Source: Solobacterium sp.
GTDB taxonomy: Bacteria > Bacillota_I > Bacilli_A > Erysipelotrichales > Erysipelotrichaceae
Assembly (NCBI GenBank): GCA_017432325.1
Contig: JAFRJJ010000085.1
Span: forward strand, 1-64,000
Length of the DNA stretch: 64,000 nt
Reading direction: 5' to 3'
Part shown: piece after piece, positions 38,043-47,299 of the stretch
Layout: each line of letters opens with the position of its first letter
Numbering within the stretch: position 1 is the first letter of the stretch
The notes under the pieces: model-generated
What the model was told of the DNA's origin: nothing
The model's database searches: none
Seen by the model: the letters and a program-made list of their open reading frames with translations, nothing else
Made by a program: the position numbers and the translations under genes

Positions 38043-38072
38043 ATTGGAATATGGTGATTATTCCAATAAAAT
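38043..38072 (+). promoter_or_regulatory. Promoter and 9-7-9 palindromic operator of GH1 gene 38106
   Basis: ATTGGAATA (38043-38051) and TATTCCAAT (38059-38067) form a perfect inverted repeat around 7 bases. TTGGAA (38044-38049) and TAAAAT (38067-38072), 17 bases apart, serve as -35 and -10, so the palindrome fills the promoter. A repressor sensing the beta-glucoside is likely. Confidence 0.6.
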
Positions 38073-38099
38073 GAAATCAGAAGATTTACAGGAGGATAA

Positions 38100-39563
<1,464 letters not shown>

Positions 39564-39598
39564 TCATCTGAACAGGTTTTCCTGAATACATCAAAAAC

Positions 39599-39629
39599 AG
39601 CACATGGATCACATGGTCCGTGTGCTTTT
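39599..39629 (+). terminator. Terminator after GH1 gene 38106
   Basis: AGCACATGGA / TCCGTGTGCT stem followed by a short T run. It partly separates GH1 from the IIB-like gene. Confidence 0.7.
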
Positions 39630-39707
39630 AAAAATGTCATGCAGGAAGCCTGAGACAATGAATCTGATGCAGTATAATAAACACGTATAGAAATTGTTTG
39701 TAGAAAT

Positions 39708-40124
39708 ATGCTGACGATCATGATCACATGCAGGGGAGGCTTTTCTTCCAGTTATATATCTGCGGTACTGAACAGACAGCTGAAGGAAAAAGGGCTGGAC
39801 GATAAGGTACACTTTTTGTACAAGCCTTACGATCAATATAAAAACTGTGACAGGATCGATGAGGCAGACATCATATTTCTTTCGACCCGTCTGCAGTATG
39901 TTTCAGGAAAGCTGGCTGAGAAATATCCGGAAAAACCGTTTTATGTGATCCCGACCCGTATGTATGGCCTTGTAAATGCGGAAGACTATATAGAAGATGC
40001 AGAAGATGTGATCGCTGCGTTCAGGGAAACAGGAAAAAATCCCTTCTGTTTTGAGGGGGAAGAACGTGCGATCAGGAATTACCGGACTGTTTCCCACAGG
40101 AAATGGATCGCTAAAAAAGAATAA
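39708..40124 (+). CDS. Orphan PTS IIB-like protein
   Basis: Protein of 138 residues, paralogue of the protein at 11352-11750. It begins MLTIMITCRGGFSSSYISAVL, with the Cys-x-x-Gly-x-Ser-Ser loop of lactose/cellobiose IIB domains. The C-terminal block EDAEDVIAA...FCFEGEE...SHRKWIAKK matches the paralogue. No IIA or IIC gene is near. A TATAAT box is at 39673-39678, and no clear ribosome site precedes the ATG. Placed just after a GH1 gene, it may report sugar availability, but this is conjecture. Confidence 0.6.
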   Translation: MLTIMITCRGGFSSSYISAVLNRQLKEKGLDDKVHFLYKPYDQYKNCDRIDEADIIFLSTRLQYVSGKLAEKYPEKPFYVIPTRMYGLVNAEDYIEDAEDVIAAFRETGKNPFCFEGEERAIRNYRTVSHRKWIAKKE

Positions 40125-40137
40125 CGTAAGAAATAAC

Positions 40138-40155
40138 GCCCGGAATCATCCGGGC
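40138..40155. terminator. Hairpin between IIB-like and GNAT genes
   Basis: GCCCGGA-ATCA-TCCGGGC stem with ATCTTTT after it on the plus strand. It overlaps the end of the convergent GNAT gene. Confidence 0.65.
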
Positions 40156-40646
40156 ATCTTTTCATCTGTGCATCCTGCCATTTCCAGCAGGCTGTTTCCT
40201 GTTAAGCGGTATATCGTCCAATCACTCAGTGGTACCGCATTCAGTGACAGGTAGAAATCGATGCTTGGCTGATTCCAGTCCAGGCAGCACCATTCCAATC
40301 TGCCGCATCCGCGTTCTACAGTGATCTTTGCCAGTTCCGACAGTATGGCTTTTCCGTATCCTTTTCCGCGGTATTCAGGAAGTACGAACAGATCTTCGAG
40401 GTAGATACCTGCTCTGCCAAGAAAAGTCGAGAAGTTATGGAAGAACAGGGCAAAGCCGATCTCTTTTCCGCCCGCTACAGCAAACAGAACTTCCGCTTTC
40501 TGTTTTTCGAAGATCCACTCCGCCAGCAGTTCTCCTGTCGCAACCACCTCATTGCTCATTCTTTCATATTCAGCCAGCTGCCTGATGAAATAAAGAATCG
40601 TGGAAACATCTTCTTTTACCGCAAAGCGGAATGTAAGTTCTGTCAT
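40146..40646 (-). CDS. GNAT family N-acetyltransferase
   Basis: Protein of 166 residues, single GNAT domain. The acetyl-CoA motif is YLEDLFVLPEYRGKGYGKAIL, followed by LEWCCLDWNQPSIDFYLSLNA, a pattern found in diamine (spermidine/spermine-type) acetyltransferases. The substrate may be a polyamine or other amine; the pot operon is 5 kb away but not linked. Convergent with the IIB-like gene. Confidence 0.82.
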   Translation of the reverse strand: MTELTFRFAVKEDVSTILYFIRQLAEYERMSNEVVATGELLAEWIFEKQKAEVLFAVAGGKEIGFALFFHNFSTFLGRAGIYLEDLFVLPEYRGKGYGKAILSELAKITVERGCGRLEWCCLDWNQPSIDFYLSLNAVPLSDWTIYRLTGNSLLEMAGCTDEKMPG

Positions 40647-40719
40647 AGATATAACCTGCCTTTTCGGAAATCATACTATATCAGGAGTTTCTCAGGTGAA
40701 ATAAAGCACCGGAATGTCA

Positions 40720-40735
40720 TATAATACCGTGTATG
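40720..40735 (+). promoter_or_regulatory. -10 box directly before start codon of MATE gene 40733
   Basis: Perfect TATAAT (40720-40725), then 7 bases, then ATG. No Shine-Dalgarno motif. Candidate leaderless transcript. Confidence 0.45.
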
Positions 40736-42094
40736 CATGAGCACAGTACTTCAATGACGTCCGGCAGACCGCTCGGACTGCTGATCCGCTTTGCGCTTCC
40801 CCTGATCATAGGAAGTGTTTTTCAGCAGCTCTATACGATCACAGATGCTGCAATCATCGGCAGAGGCGTCGGTCCGCAGGCACTTGCGGCAGTCGGTGCC
40901 GGTGACTGGATCCTTTGGATGGTGATCGGCGCAATACAGGCTATGATGCAGGGCTTCTCGATCGAGACGGCTACAGCTTACGGCCAGGAAAACGAAAAGC
41001 GTCTTATCAGCGCAATCTGGCATTCTGTTGTGCTGGCAGGAGTTATATCTGCAGTGATGACTGCTGTTTCCCTCCTGCTGATGAAACCGGCTCTGACCCT
41101 GCTGAATACACCGGCAGACATCATGGATGGAGCGATGACATACCTGGGGATCCTGTACGGGGCATGTATCATCATCACGGTATATCAGCTGGCAGCGGCT
41201 TTGCTGAGGAGTTTCGGTGATTCCCGGACACCTCTGTATGCGATGACTGCGGCATCCCTGATCAATATCGTCCTGGATCTGCTGTTCGTATACCGGTTTC
41301 ATATGGGAATCGGCGGTGCGGCAGCTGCTACAGTGATCGCACAAGGCGCGGCTGCTGTGATCTGTGTTGTGAAACTGATGAAACAGGTCCGTCTGCCGCT
41401 GTGCATGAAATTTAATATGGATACAGCAATACATCTGATCAAACTGGGTCTGCCTCTGGCATTTCAGGTGGTCATCATTGCGACGGGTGGACTTGCCCTG
41501 CAGAATGCCGTAAATCAATACGGGTCTGTCTTTGTCGCGGGCTATACTGCGGCCAATAAAATGTTCGGAATACTGGAATCTGCCGGAATTGCCTTCGGTT
41601 ACGGGGCGGCCTCCTATACCGCGCAGAATCTCGGGGCAGGAAAGACGGAGCGGATCCCGGAAGGAGTCCGTGCGGGTCTTATATTCAGTGTGATCGTATC
41701 CGGATTCATATCCTTCTGCATGCTTGTGTTCGGCAGAACGATCATGTCTTTGTTTGTAGAACGCACAGCGATGAATTATGACATGATCATCGATACCGCA
41801 TATCAGTATCTTTCCGTCATGTCCTATGCGCTGCTGATGCTGTATATGCTGCATCTTTATAAAAGCATGCTGCAGGGACTTGGCCTGACCGTACAGTCTA
41901 TGATCAGCGGCATCGTTGAACTGGCTGCCAGGATCATTCTTGTATTTACACTTCCCCGTATGATCGGCTCTCTCGGTATCTTCATTGCCGAGATCGGTGC
42001 ATGGATCGGTGCTGCATTATACCTGATGCTGATGTACTACCGTCTGTACCCGGAGACAATCAAATCTGTTGACATTCAAAAAACCGGGGAATAG
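40733..42094 (+). CDS. MATE family efflux transporter
   Basis: MATE pump of 453 residues with 12 predicted helices. Family landmarks are TDAAIIGRGVGPQALAAVGAGDW, LLRSFGDSRTPLYAM, and the second-half start LGLPLAFQVVIIATGGLALQN. The ATG at 40733 has no ribosome site but a perfect -10 box ends 7 bases upstream; a later in-frame ATG (40754) also lacks a site. The 3' end contains the TTGACA promoter of the cysK leader. Fourth of five MATE genes. Confidence 0.88.
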   Translation: MHEHSTSMTSGRPLGLLIRFALPLIIGSVFQQLYTITDAAIIGRGVGPQALAAVGAGDWILWMVIGAIQAMMQGFSIETATAYGQENEKRLISAIWHSVVLAGVISAVMTAVSLLLMKPALTLLNTPADIMDGAMTYLGILYGACIIITVYQLAAALLRSFGDSRTPLYAMTAASLINIVLDLLFVYRFHMGIGGAAAATVIAQGAAAVICVVKLMKQVRLPLCMKFNMDTAIHLIKLGLPLAFQVVIIATGGLALQNAVNQYGSVFVAGYTAANKMFGILESAGIAFGYGAASYTAQNLGAGKTERIPEGVRAGLIFSVIVSGFISFCMLVFGRTIMSLFVERTAMNYDMIIDTAYQYLSVMSYALLMLYMLHLYKSMLQGLGLTVQSMISGIVELAARIILVFTLPRMIGSLGIFIAEIGAWIGAALYLMLMYYRLYPETIKSVDIQKTGE

Positions 42095-42097
42095 GAT
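42069..42097 (+). promoter_or_regulatory. Promoter of cysK leader
   Basis: Consensus TTGACA (42069-42074) lies inside the last codons of the MATE gene. TAGGAT at 42092-42097 is 17 bases away; TATAGT at 42105-42110 is an alternative -10. Confidence 0.55.
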
Positions 42098-42135
42098 AAT
42101 TTTGTATAGTATTTCGGCAGTACGGAGGAAAGGGT

Positions 42136-42213
42136 ATGGCATTCAAACGATTTGAAATGGCATGTTGTCTCAGAACGGATACCCGGTTTTTCTGTATGTC
42201 GGGACTGTTTTGA
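42136..42213 (+). CDS. Cysteine-rich leader peptide of the cys operon
   Basis: A 25-codon reading frame with a strong ribosome site (GGAGG at 42124-42128, 7 bases from ATG). It reads MAFKRFEMACCLRTDTRFF, then CMSGLF and a stop. Two adjacent Cys codons (TGTTGT, 42163-42168) and a third at 42193 make up 12 percent of the peptide. It lies between a promoter and a terminator ahead of cysK. This is the arrangement of amino-acid attenuators such as trp and his, where ribosome stalling at scarce codons prevents termination. No such peptide is named in anything I recall for this family; function is inferred from position and codons. Confidence 0.65.
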   Translation: MAFKRFEMACCLRTDTRFFCMSGLF

Positions 42214-42238
42214 GGTTTACAGTCTGAGAATAATACAC

Positions 42239-42272
42239 AAAGATCCGGGAGTGAAAACAGCCGGATCTTTTT
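42239..42272 (+). terminator. Attenuator-like terminator before cysK
   Basis: AAAGATCCGG (42239-42248) pairs with CCGGATCTTT (42261-42270) around a 12-base loop, with T residues following. Competing pairings exist: CCCGG (42182-42186) with CCGGG (42245-42249), CGGAT (42176-42180) with ATCCG (42243-42247), and TCTCAGA (42168-42174, next to the Cys codons) with TCTGAGA (42223-42229). Conditional termination is therefore plausible. Confidence 0.7.
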
Positions 42273-42330
42273 CGGCATAATATCTGTCTGCCGGAATTCT
42301 CTGCACGGAAAAAGGAGATAAAATAAGAAT

Positions 42331-43260
42331 ATGAAAATCAAAACATCAGTAGAACAGCTGATCGGCGGAACACCGCTGATGGAGCTGACACATCTTGAAA
42401 AAGAATTTGGTCTGAATGCAAAACTGATCGGCAAGCTGGAGTACTTCAATGCAACGGGTTCCGTAAAGGACAGAGTTGCACGTGCTATGATCGAAGATGC
42501 AGAAGAAAGAGGGATCCTGAAAGAAGGTTCCGTGATCATTGAACCGACATCCGGAAATACCGGGATCGGACTTGCTGCAGTAGGAACGTCCAGAGGCTAC
42601 CGTGTTGTCATCGTAATGCCTTCGACAATGTCGGAAGAGCGCAGAAGACTGATGAAGGCATATGGAGCGGAGCTGGTGCTGAGTGACGGGACAAAGGGAA
42701 TGTCCGGAGCGATCGCCAAGGCAGAAGAACTTGCTGCGGAGATCCCGGGTGCATGGATCGCCGGACAGTTTGTCAACCCGGCAAACTGGAGGGCTCATTA
42801 TCAGACCACCGGTCCGGAGATCTGGAGCGATACGGAAGGCACTGTCGATATCTTTGTGGCAGGTGTCGGTACAGGCGGAACAATTACCGGAACAGGTAAA
42901 TATCTGAAAGAAAAGAATCCTGATATCAGAGTTGTCGCAGTTGAACCGGATGCTTCACCGGTACTCTCCGGCGGGAAAAGCGGTCCGCATGCGATCCAGG
43001 GTATCGGCGCCGGATTTGTTCCGGAAGTACTTGATACATCCGTTTATGATGAGATCATCAGAGTGAAGAATGAAGATGCCCTGAAGACCGGCGCGCTGAT
43101 CGGAAAGAAAGAAGGCATCCTGGTAGGCATTTCAGCCGGTGCTGCAGTCTATGCAGGAATCCAACTGGCACTTCGTCCCGAGAATGCAGGAAAGAATATC
43201 GTAGTACTTCTTCCTGATTCCGGAGACCGTTACCTTTCTACAGCAATGTTTGCGGAGTAA
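42331..43260 (+). CDS. cysK: Cysteine synthase A (O-acetylserine sulfhydrylase)
   Basis: PLP enzyme of 309 residues that makes cysteine from O-acetylserine and sulfide. The PLP Lys46 is in ATGSVKDRVA, the substrate loop is TSGNTGIGLA, and the phosphate-binding glycines are GVGTGGTITGTG. The length is standard. AAAGGAG lies 13 bases upstream, a little far. cysE begins 6 bases after its stop, so the two steps of cysteine synthesis are co-expressed. A Cys-codon leader peptide and terminator upstream suggest feedback by cysteinyl-tRNA supply. Confidence 0.95.
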   Translation: MKIKTSVEQLIGGTPLMELTHLEKEFGLNAKLIGKLEYFNATGSVKDRVARAMIEDAEERGILKEGSVIIEPTSGNTGIGLAAVGTSRGYRVVIVMPSTMSEERRRLMKAYGAELVLSDGTKGMSGAIAKAEELAAEIPGAWIAGQFVNPANWRAHYQTTGPEIWSDTEGTVDIFVAGVGTGGTITGTGKYLKEKNPDIRVVAVEPDASPVLSGGKSGPHAIQGIGAGFVPEVLDTSVYDEIIRVKNEDALKTGALIGKKEGILVGISAGAAVYAGIQLALRPENAGKNIVVLLPDSGDRYLSTAMFAE

Positions 43261-43266
43261 AACAAT

Positions 43267-44091
43267 ATGAACTATACCCACGACGATATTCACAGAATGA
43301 TTGATGAAGAATATGATCCGGATCTGATCATTGCGGAACGAATGCCCGACAGGACCCGGAGCGTATCTGCTTTGAAAGCGGCACAGGTCGTTATGTTTCC
43401 GCAGTTTTTCAGTTATCTGGAAATGACTGCTGATGAATGCCTGGAAGCACTTGCCGGCTGGCTGAAACAGGAGATCAGTGTCGGCCTTCAGGTTCTGAAA
43501 GACCACACGCGTGATCCCGAGGAACTGACTGAACAGTTTCTGCTTCGTCTGCCGAAGATCAAGAGTCTTCTGTTAACGGATATTCAGGCGATTTACGACG
43601 GTGACCCTGCCGCAAAGACAAAAGGTGAAGTAATTATCTGCTATCCCGGATTCTATGCAATATCCATCTATCGGATCGCACATGAACTGTACCAGCTGAA
43701 CGTACCGTTTATTCCGAGGATCATGACTGAATATGCGCATGAAAAAACGGGGATCGATATCAACCCCGGAGCAGCGATCGGCCATCATTTCTGCATAGAC
43801 CATGGGACAGGTATCGTCGTGGGTGAAACAGCTGTTCTCGGAGATCATGTCAAACTGTATCAGGGCGTGACAATCGGCGCAAAAAGCTTCGAACTGGATG
43901 AAAACGGACACCCGGTCAAGGGTGGGAAACGCCATCCGGATATCGGAAACCATGTCGTTATTTACGCCAACGCAACGATCCTCGGCGGAACAACGAAGAT
44001 CGGTGACAACTGCGTGATCGGAGGAAACGTCTGGCTGACACATTCTGTCCCGGAGGGCGAAACTGTTTACTATCGCTCTGTCGAACAGTAA
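43267..44091 (+). CDS. cysE: Serine O-acetyltransferase (EpsC/CysE type)
   Basis: Protein of 274 residues that acetylates serine with acetyl-CoA, the first step of cysteine synthesis. The N-terminal helical domain (1-150) is of the longer EpsC type. The C-terminal left-handed beta helix shows hexapeptide repeats: GAAIGHHFCIDHGTGIVVG, then GDHVKLYQGVTIGA and GNHVVIYANATILGG. Catalytic His is in FCIDHGTG. It probably forms the cysteine synthase complex with CysK through its C-terminus (VPEGETVYYRSVEQ does not end in Ile as in the classic case). Confidence 0.92.
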   Translation: MNYTHDDIHRMIDEEYDPDLIIAERMPDRTRSVSALKAAQVVMFPQFFSYLEMTADECLEALAGWLKQEISVGLQVLKDHTRDPEELTEQFLLRLPKIKSLLLTDIQAIYDGDPAAKTKGEVIICYPGFYAISIYRIAHELYQLNVPFIPRIMTEYAHEKTGIDINPGAAIGHHFCIDHGTGIVVGETAVLGDHVKLYQGVTIGAKSFELDENGHPVKGGKRHPDIGNHVVIYANATILGGTTKIGDNCVIGGNVWLTHSVPEGETVYYRSVEQ

Positions 44092-44113
44092 TATGGAAAA
44101 AACGGAGGCATTT

Positions 44114-44932
44114 ATGGACCAGAAAGAAGCAGAACGCAGAATTAAAGCAGGACGGGCATTTGTCCGGACAAACTTCGACGACGACACATGGGTCAGTGAT
44201 CAGAACCTGAAAAAGCCGCAGCCGCCGCTTGTAAAAGCACCGATGCGCGATCAGGCAATCGATCTGCCTGTGAACTATGATGCATTGAACATCGATAATG
44301 ATTTCCTGCATGTGATCAATACCAGAGCATCTCACCGTGTATATACACAGGAAGAGATGTCGCTTCTTGAACTGTCCTATCTGCTTTGGACGACTCAGGG
44401 GATCAAAGGGATCCGCGGAAAGTCTTACGCAACATTGCGTACCGTACCGTGCGGCGGGGCACGTCATGAATTTGAAACATACCTGGCTGTCCGGAAAGTT
44501 GAAGGCCTGGAACCCGGATTTTACCATTATCTCCCGCTGAAGCATCAGATCGAATTTCTTGGAAAATGTGATGATCTGGATGGATTTGTCGGAGAATCAC
44601 TGAATGGTCAGGTTTGGGGCGCCAAGGCAAATGTTGTATTCTATTACAGCTTTGTTGCTTACAGAGCTGAATGGAGATACGGTATCTATGCCCACAGAGT
44701 TGTATTGATCGACGCAGGTCATATCACAGAAAACCTGTATCTTGCGTCTACCAGCATCGGACTCGGTTCATGTGCCATCGGCTCTGTAAACGGCAGACTG
44801 GCAGACGAAGCCTTCGGGCTGGACGGGGAAGAAGAATACATCTTCTATGCACATCCGGTCGGAACGATCAGCGAAAAGGATGCCCAGGCAGAACTTGATT
44901 TCTACGCGTTTGTGAAAGAACAGGGACTGTAG
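44114..44932 (+). CDS. SagB/ThcOx-type nitroreductase-family oxidoreductase
   Basis: FMN-dependent nitroreductase-family protein of 272 residues. SagB-like features are NTRASHRVYTQEEMSLLELSYLLW (two halves), the PCGGARHEFETYLAV segment, and the late YAHRVVLIDAGHITENLYLAS helix. In peptide-toxin clusters such proteins oxidise azolines, but stand-alone copies are common and of unknown substrate. No cyclodehydratase is nearby. The start at 44114 has GGAGG 5 bases upstream; an ATG at 44093 has none. It is the third gene of the cys operon, ended by a terminator. Confidence 0.8.
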   Translation: MDQKEAERRIKAGRAFVRTNFDDDTWVSDQNLKKPQPPLVKAPMRDQAIDLPVNYDALNIDNDFLHVINTRASHRVYTQEEMSLLELSYLLWTTQGIKGIRGKSYATLRTVPCGGARHEFETYLAVRKVEGLEPGFYHYLPLKHQIEFLGKCDDLDGFVGESLNGQVWGAKANVVFYYSFVAYRAEWRYGIYAHRVVLIDAGHITENLYLASTSIGLGSCAIGSVNGRLADEAFGLDGEEEYIFYAHPVGTISEKDAQAELDFYAFVKEQGL

Positions 44933-44943
44933 AAAATTCATAC

Positions 44944-44969
44944 AGCACGGAGTGTGATCCGTGCTTTTT
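44944..44969 (+). terminator. Terminator after the cys operon
   Basis: AGCACGGA / TCCGTGCT stem followed by six T residues. Confidence 0.85.
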
Positions 44970-45076
44970 TATGTATTCCTTTCTTTTCTGAAGGGTACTG
45001 CACAAAACAGCATGATTTATTATTCTGAAACAAAGCAAAAAAATTTAATGATTCTAAACTTTTTGTTTAAAATGTA

Positions 45077-45104
45077 TTGCGTCCTGTGCTGTATTCAGTA
45101 TAAT
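45077..45104 (+). promoter_or_regulatory. Promoter of the XRE-pot operon
   Basis: TTGCGT (45077-45082), a 16-base spacer and TATAAT (45099-45104). A TAAAC-TTTTT-GTTTA inverted repeat lies just upstream (about 45055-45069), a possible site for the XRE regulator. The region before it (44970-45050) shows nothing else. Confidence 0.55.
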
Positions 45105-45164
45105 AATCATGGTTTGATAAAAACAAATCAAAAGGTTAGTAATTGTAAACAAAAGGAGGCGGAA

Positions 45165-45707
45165 ATGTACGATATCGGATCAAGAATCAAAGCACTGCGT
45201 ACAAAGAACGGTCTTACTCTGGAAGAACTGGGGTCGCGTACAGAACTGACCAAGGGATTTTTGTCCCAGCTGGAACGTAATCTGACATCGCCGTCACTGC
45301 CGACACTGGAGGACATTGTTGAAGCTCTGGGCGTGTCCATGTCGAAATTCTTTGCGGATGACGATGAAGAACAGATCGTATTCACAAAAGAAGACACCTT
45401 CGTTGATGAGCAGGAGGAACGTACGATCAACTGGATCGTTCCGAACGCACAGAAAAACAAGATGGAGCCTCTGATCCTGGAACTTGAACCGGGATGCAGT
45501 TCGAAAGAGATCGAACCGCATGACGGAGAAGAATTCGGATACGTGCTTCAGGGAAGAGTCCAGATCAGAAGGGAAAGCGATTCCCGGAAGCTGATCGTCA
45601 AAAAAGGGGAAACATTCTACATCAAGGGAAATGAGTCACACAGCCTTGTCAATACGGGCTCGGCCGCAGCGAAAGTACTGTGGATCAGTACACCGCCGAT
45701 TTTCTGA
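45165..45707 (+). CDS. XRE-cupin transcription regulator of polyamine transport
   Basis: Protein of 180 residues. N-terminal helix-turn-helix is [20 protein letters not shown] to about residue 65; the C-terminal cupin (about 105-178) has [18 protein letters not shown] and [18 protein letters not shown]. The PuuR-like layout, sitting 20 bases upstream of potA, is common in Bacillota polyamine operons, where the cupin senses putrescine or spermidine. AGGAGG sets the start at 45165; the longer frame from 44961 crosses a terminator and promoter and is rejected. Confidence 0.85.
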   Translation: MYDIGSRIKALRTKNGLTLEELGSRTELTKGFLSQLERNLTSPSLPTLEDIVEALGVSMSKFFADDDEEQIVFTKEDTFVDEQEERTINWIVPNAQKNKMEPLILELEPGCSSKEIEPHDGEEFGYVLQGRVQIRRESDSRKLIVKKGETFYIKGNESHSLVNTGSAAAKVLWISTPPIF

Positions 45708-45727
45708 ACAAAGGGGAGAACACAGAT

Positions 45728-47293
45728 ATGAAGAAACTGATCGAAGTGAAAAACGTTGTCAAAACATTCGACAATACGGTTGTCCTGAAGGGGATTTCTC
45801 TGGACATCTATGAGAATGAATTTGTCACACTGCTCGGACCGTCCGGCTGCGGTAAGACAACACTGCTCAGGATCATTGCCGGATTCCTGGACGCAACAGA
45901 AGGACAGGTAATGATGGACGGCGAAGACATTGCCAAGATCCCGGCATATAAAAGAGATGTCAATACGGTGTTTCAGCATTATGCGTTATTCCCGCATCTG
46001 GATGTATATGACAACATTGCTTTTGGTCTGAAGATCAAAAAGCAGGCCAAGGATATTATTGACCAGAAAGTCATGCGAATGATCTCCCTGGTAGGTCTGG
46101 AAGGTTTTGAACACAGAGATGTTACAAGCATGTCCGGCGGCCAGCAGCAGCGTGTTGCGATCGCCAGGGCACTTGTCAATGAACCGCGTGTACTTCTGCT
46201 CGATGAATCTCTGTCTGCCCTTGATAAAAACCTGAGAAAAGAAATGCAGCTGGAACTGAAAGAGATCCAGAGAGAAGTAGGCATTACCTTTATCTTCGTT
46301 ACACATGACCAGGAAGAAGCCCTGACCATGTCTGACAAGATCGTCATCATGAGAGACGGTGAGATCGAACAGATCGGCACACCGGTTCAGGTCTACAATG
46401 AACCGATCAATGAATACTGCGCACGGTTCATCGGTGATTCCAATATCATCGACGGCACCATGGTCAGAGACAGGCTCGTACGTTTCGATGACGTTGACTA
46501 TGAATGCGTTGACTACGGATTTGAAAAAGATGAAGCAGTTGATATCATGATCCGTCCCGAAGATATTGACATCGTTCCCAGAAACAGGGGCCTGCTGAAC
46601 GGAGAAGTAAAATCGGTACTCTTCAAGGGCGTACACTATGAAGTGATCGCCGAAACAGCATCCGGTACTTCCAAGACCGTTACGATGCACATTACCAAGA
46701 ACCAGGATATTTCCAATGAAGAAGCAGGTGAGAAGATCAGCGCATCCAGCTTCTATATGGATCTGGAAGACGTTGCGTCCCTGACGGATTCTGAAGTCAT
46801 CGCCCGTGCCAATGCACAGGCATGGAATAAGGACGATGAGTTCGTATCCCTGACAAAAGTACAGTATGATGTGAAGCCGGAGGTTGGAACGTATCCCTGC
46901 TCATTCACGACCGATGCCGGAACGACGATCCGGATCAACATCAATGTCGTTCAGCCTCAGGTAATCGAGGATGAATCCAATGAGGAAGGTATCCAGGCGT
47001 TTGATTTTTACAAAACTGCTGACGAGATCAAAGAGTCTGTTGCGTTGGATACAGATCTGATCAGATGGGCTGACGCATATGCATGGAATATTGAGGATAA
47101 TTCCAGAGTTGAGATCTGGGATGTGAAATATGACTTCGATGATGAAAACATCTCAGAAGGAGACTACCAGGTAACATTCTCCACACAGGGCCGTGAAATC
47201 AAGATCGAAACGACCGACCGCATTGAGGAAGGACAGAAGATCGGTCTGAAGTGGAGTCCGGAAGATATTCATGTAATGAGAAAGATGGGGTAA
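45728..47293 (+). CDS. potA: Spermidine/putrescine ABC transporter ATPase with inserted repeat module
   Basis: ABC ATPase powering polyamine import, 521 residues against a usual ~370. Walker A is GPSGCGKTT (near 38), signature [14 protein letters not shown] (near 137), Walker [13 protein letters not shown], switch His in VTHDQEEA. The C-terminal TOBE region is interrupted from about residue 326 to 490 by an acidic insertion. It holds two related ~55-residue repeats, each with an AxAW core ([10 protein letters not shown] and [10 protein letters not shown]), a V-x-YD strand and a G-x-Y-x-x-x-F strand. The TOBE end resumes at [25 protein letters not shown] lies before the start. Confidence 0.9.
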   Translation: MKKLIEVKNVVKTFDNTVVLKGISLDIYENEFVTLLGPSGCGKTTLLRIIAGFLDATEGQVMMDGEDIAKIPAYKRDVNTVFQHYALFPHLDVYDNIAFGLKIKKQAKDIIDQKVMRMISLVGLEGFEHRDVTSMSGGQQQRVAIARALVNEPRVLLLDESLSALDKNLRKEMQLELKEIQREVGITFIFVTHDQEEALTMSDKIVIMRDGEIEQIGTPVQVYNEPINEYCARFIGDSNIIDGTMVRDRLVRFDDVDYECVDYGFEKDEAVDIMIRPEDIDIVPRNRGLLNGEVKSVLFKGVHYEVIAETASGTSKTVTMHITKNQDISNEEAGEKISASSFYMDLEDVASLTDSEVIARANAQAWNKDDEFVSLTKVQYDVKPEVGTYPCSFTTDAGTTIRININVVQPQVIEDESNEEGIQAFDFYKTADEIKESVALDTDLIRWADAYAWNIEDNSRVEIWDVKYDFDDENISEGDYQVTFSTQGREIKIETTDRIEEGQKIGLKWSPEDIHVMRKMG

Positions 47294-47299
47294 CCTGAA

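Noticed and set aside
40751-41854. 367-residue open frame on the minus strand
   Set aside because: Lies opposite a clear MATE gene and is rich in His, Gln and Arg, as expected from reversing hydrophobic codons.
42098-42331. T-box or SAM riboswitch before cysK
   Set aside because: No T-box TGGNACCGCG-type sequence and no S-box core; the strong ribosome site and Cys-codon frame fit peptide attenuation better.
44114-44932. Thiazole/oxazole peptide toxin cluster
   Set aside because: No cyclodehydratase (SagC/D) or precursor peptide is nearby; only the oxidoreductase is present.
44961-45164. N-terminal extension of the XRE-cupin regulator
   Set aside because: The frame is open but crosses the TATAAT promoter; the ATG at 45165 has a perfect AGGAGG and begins the HTH domain.
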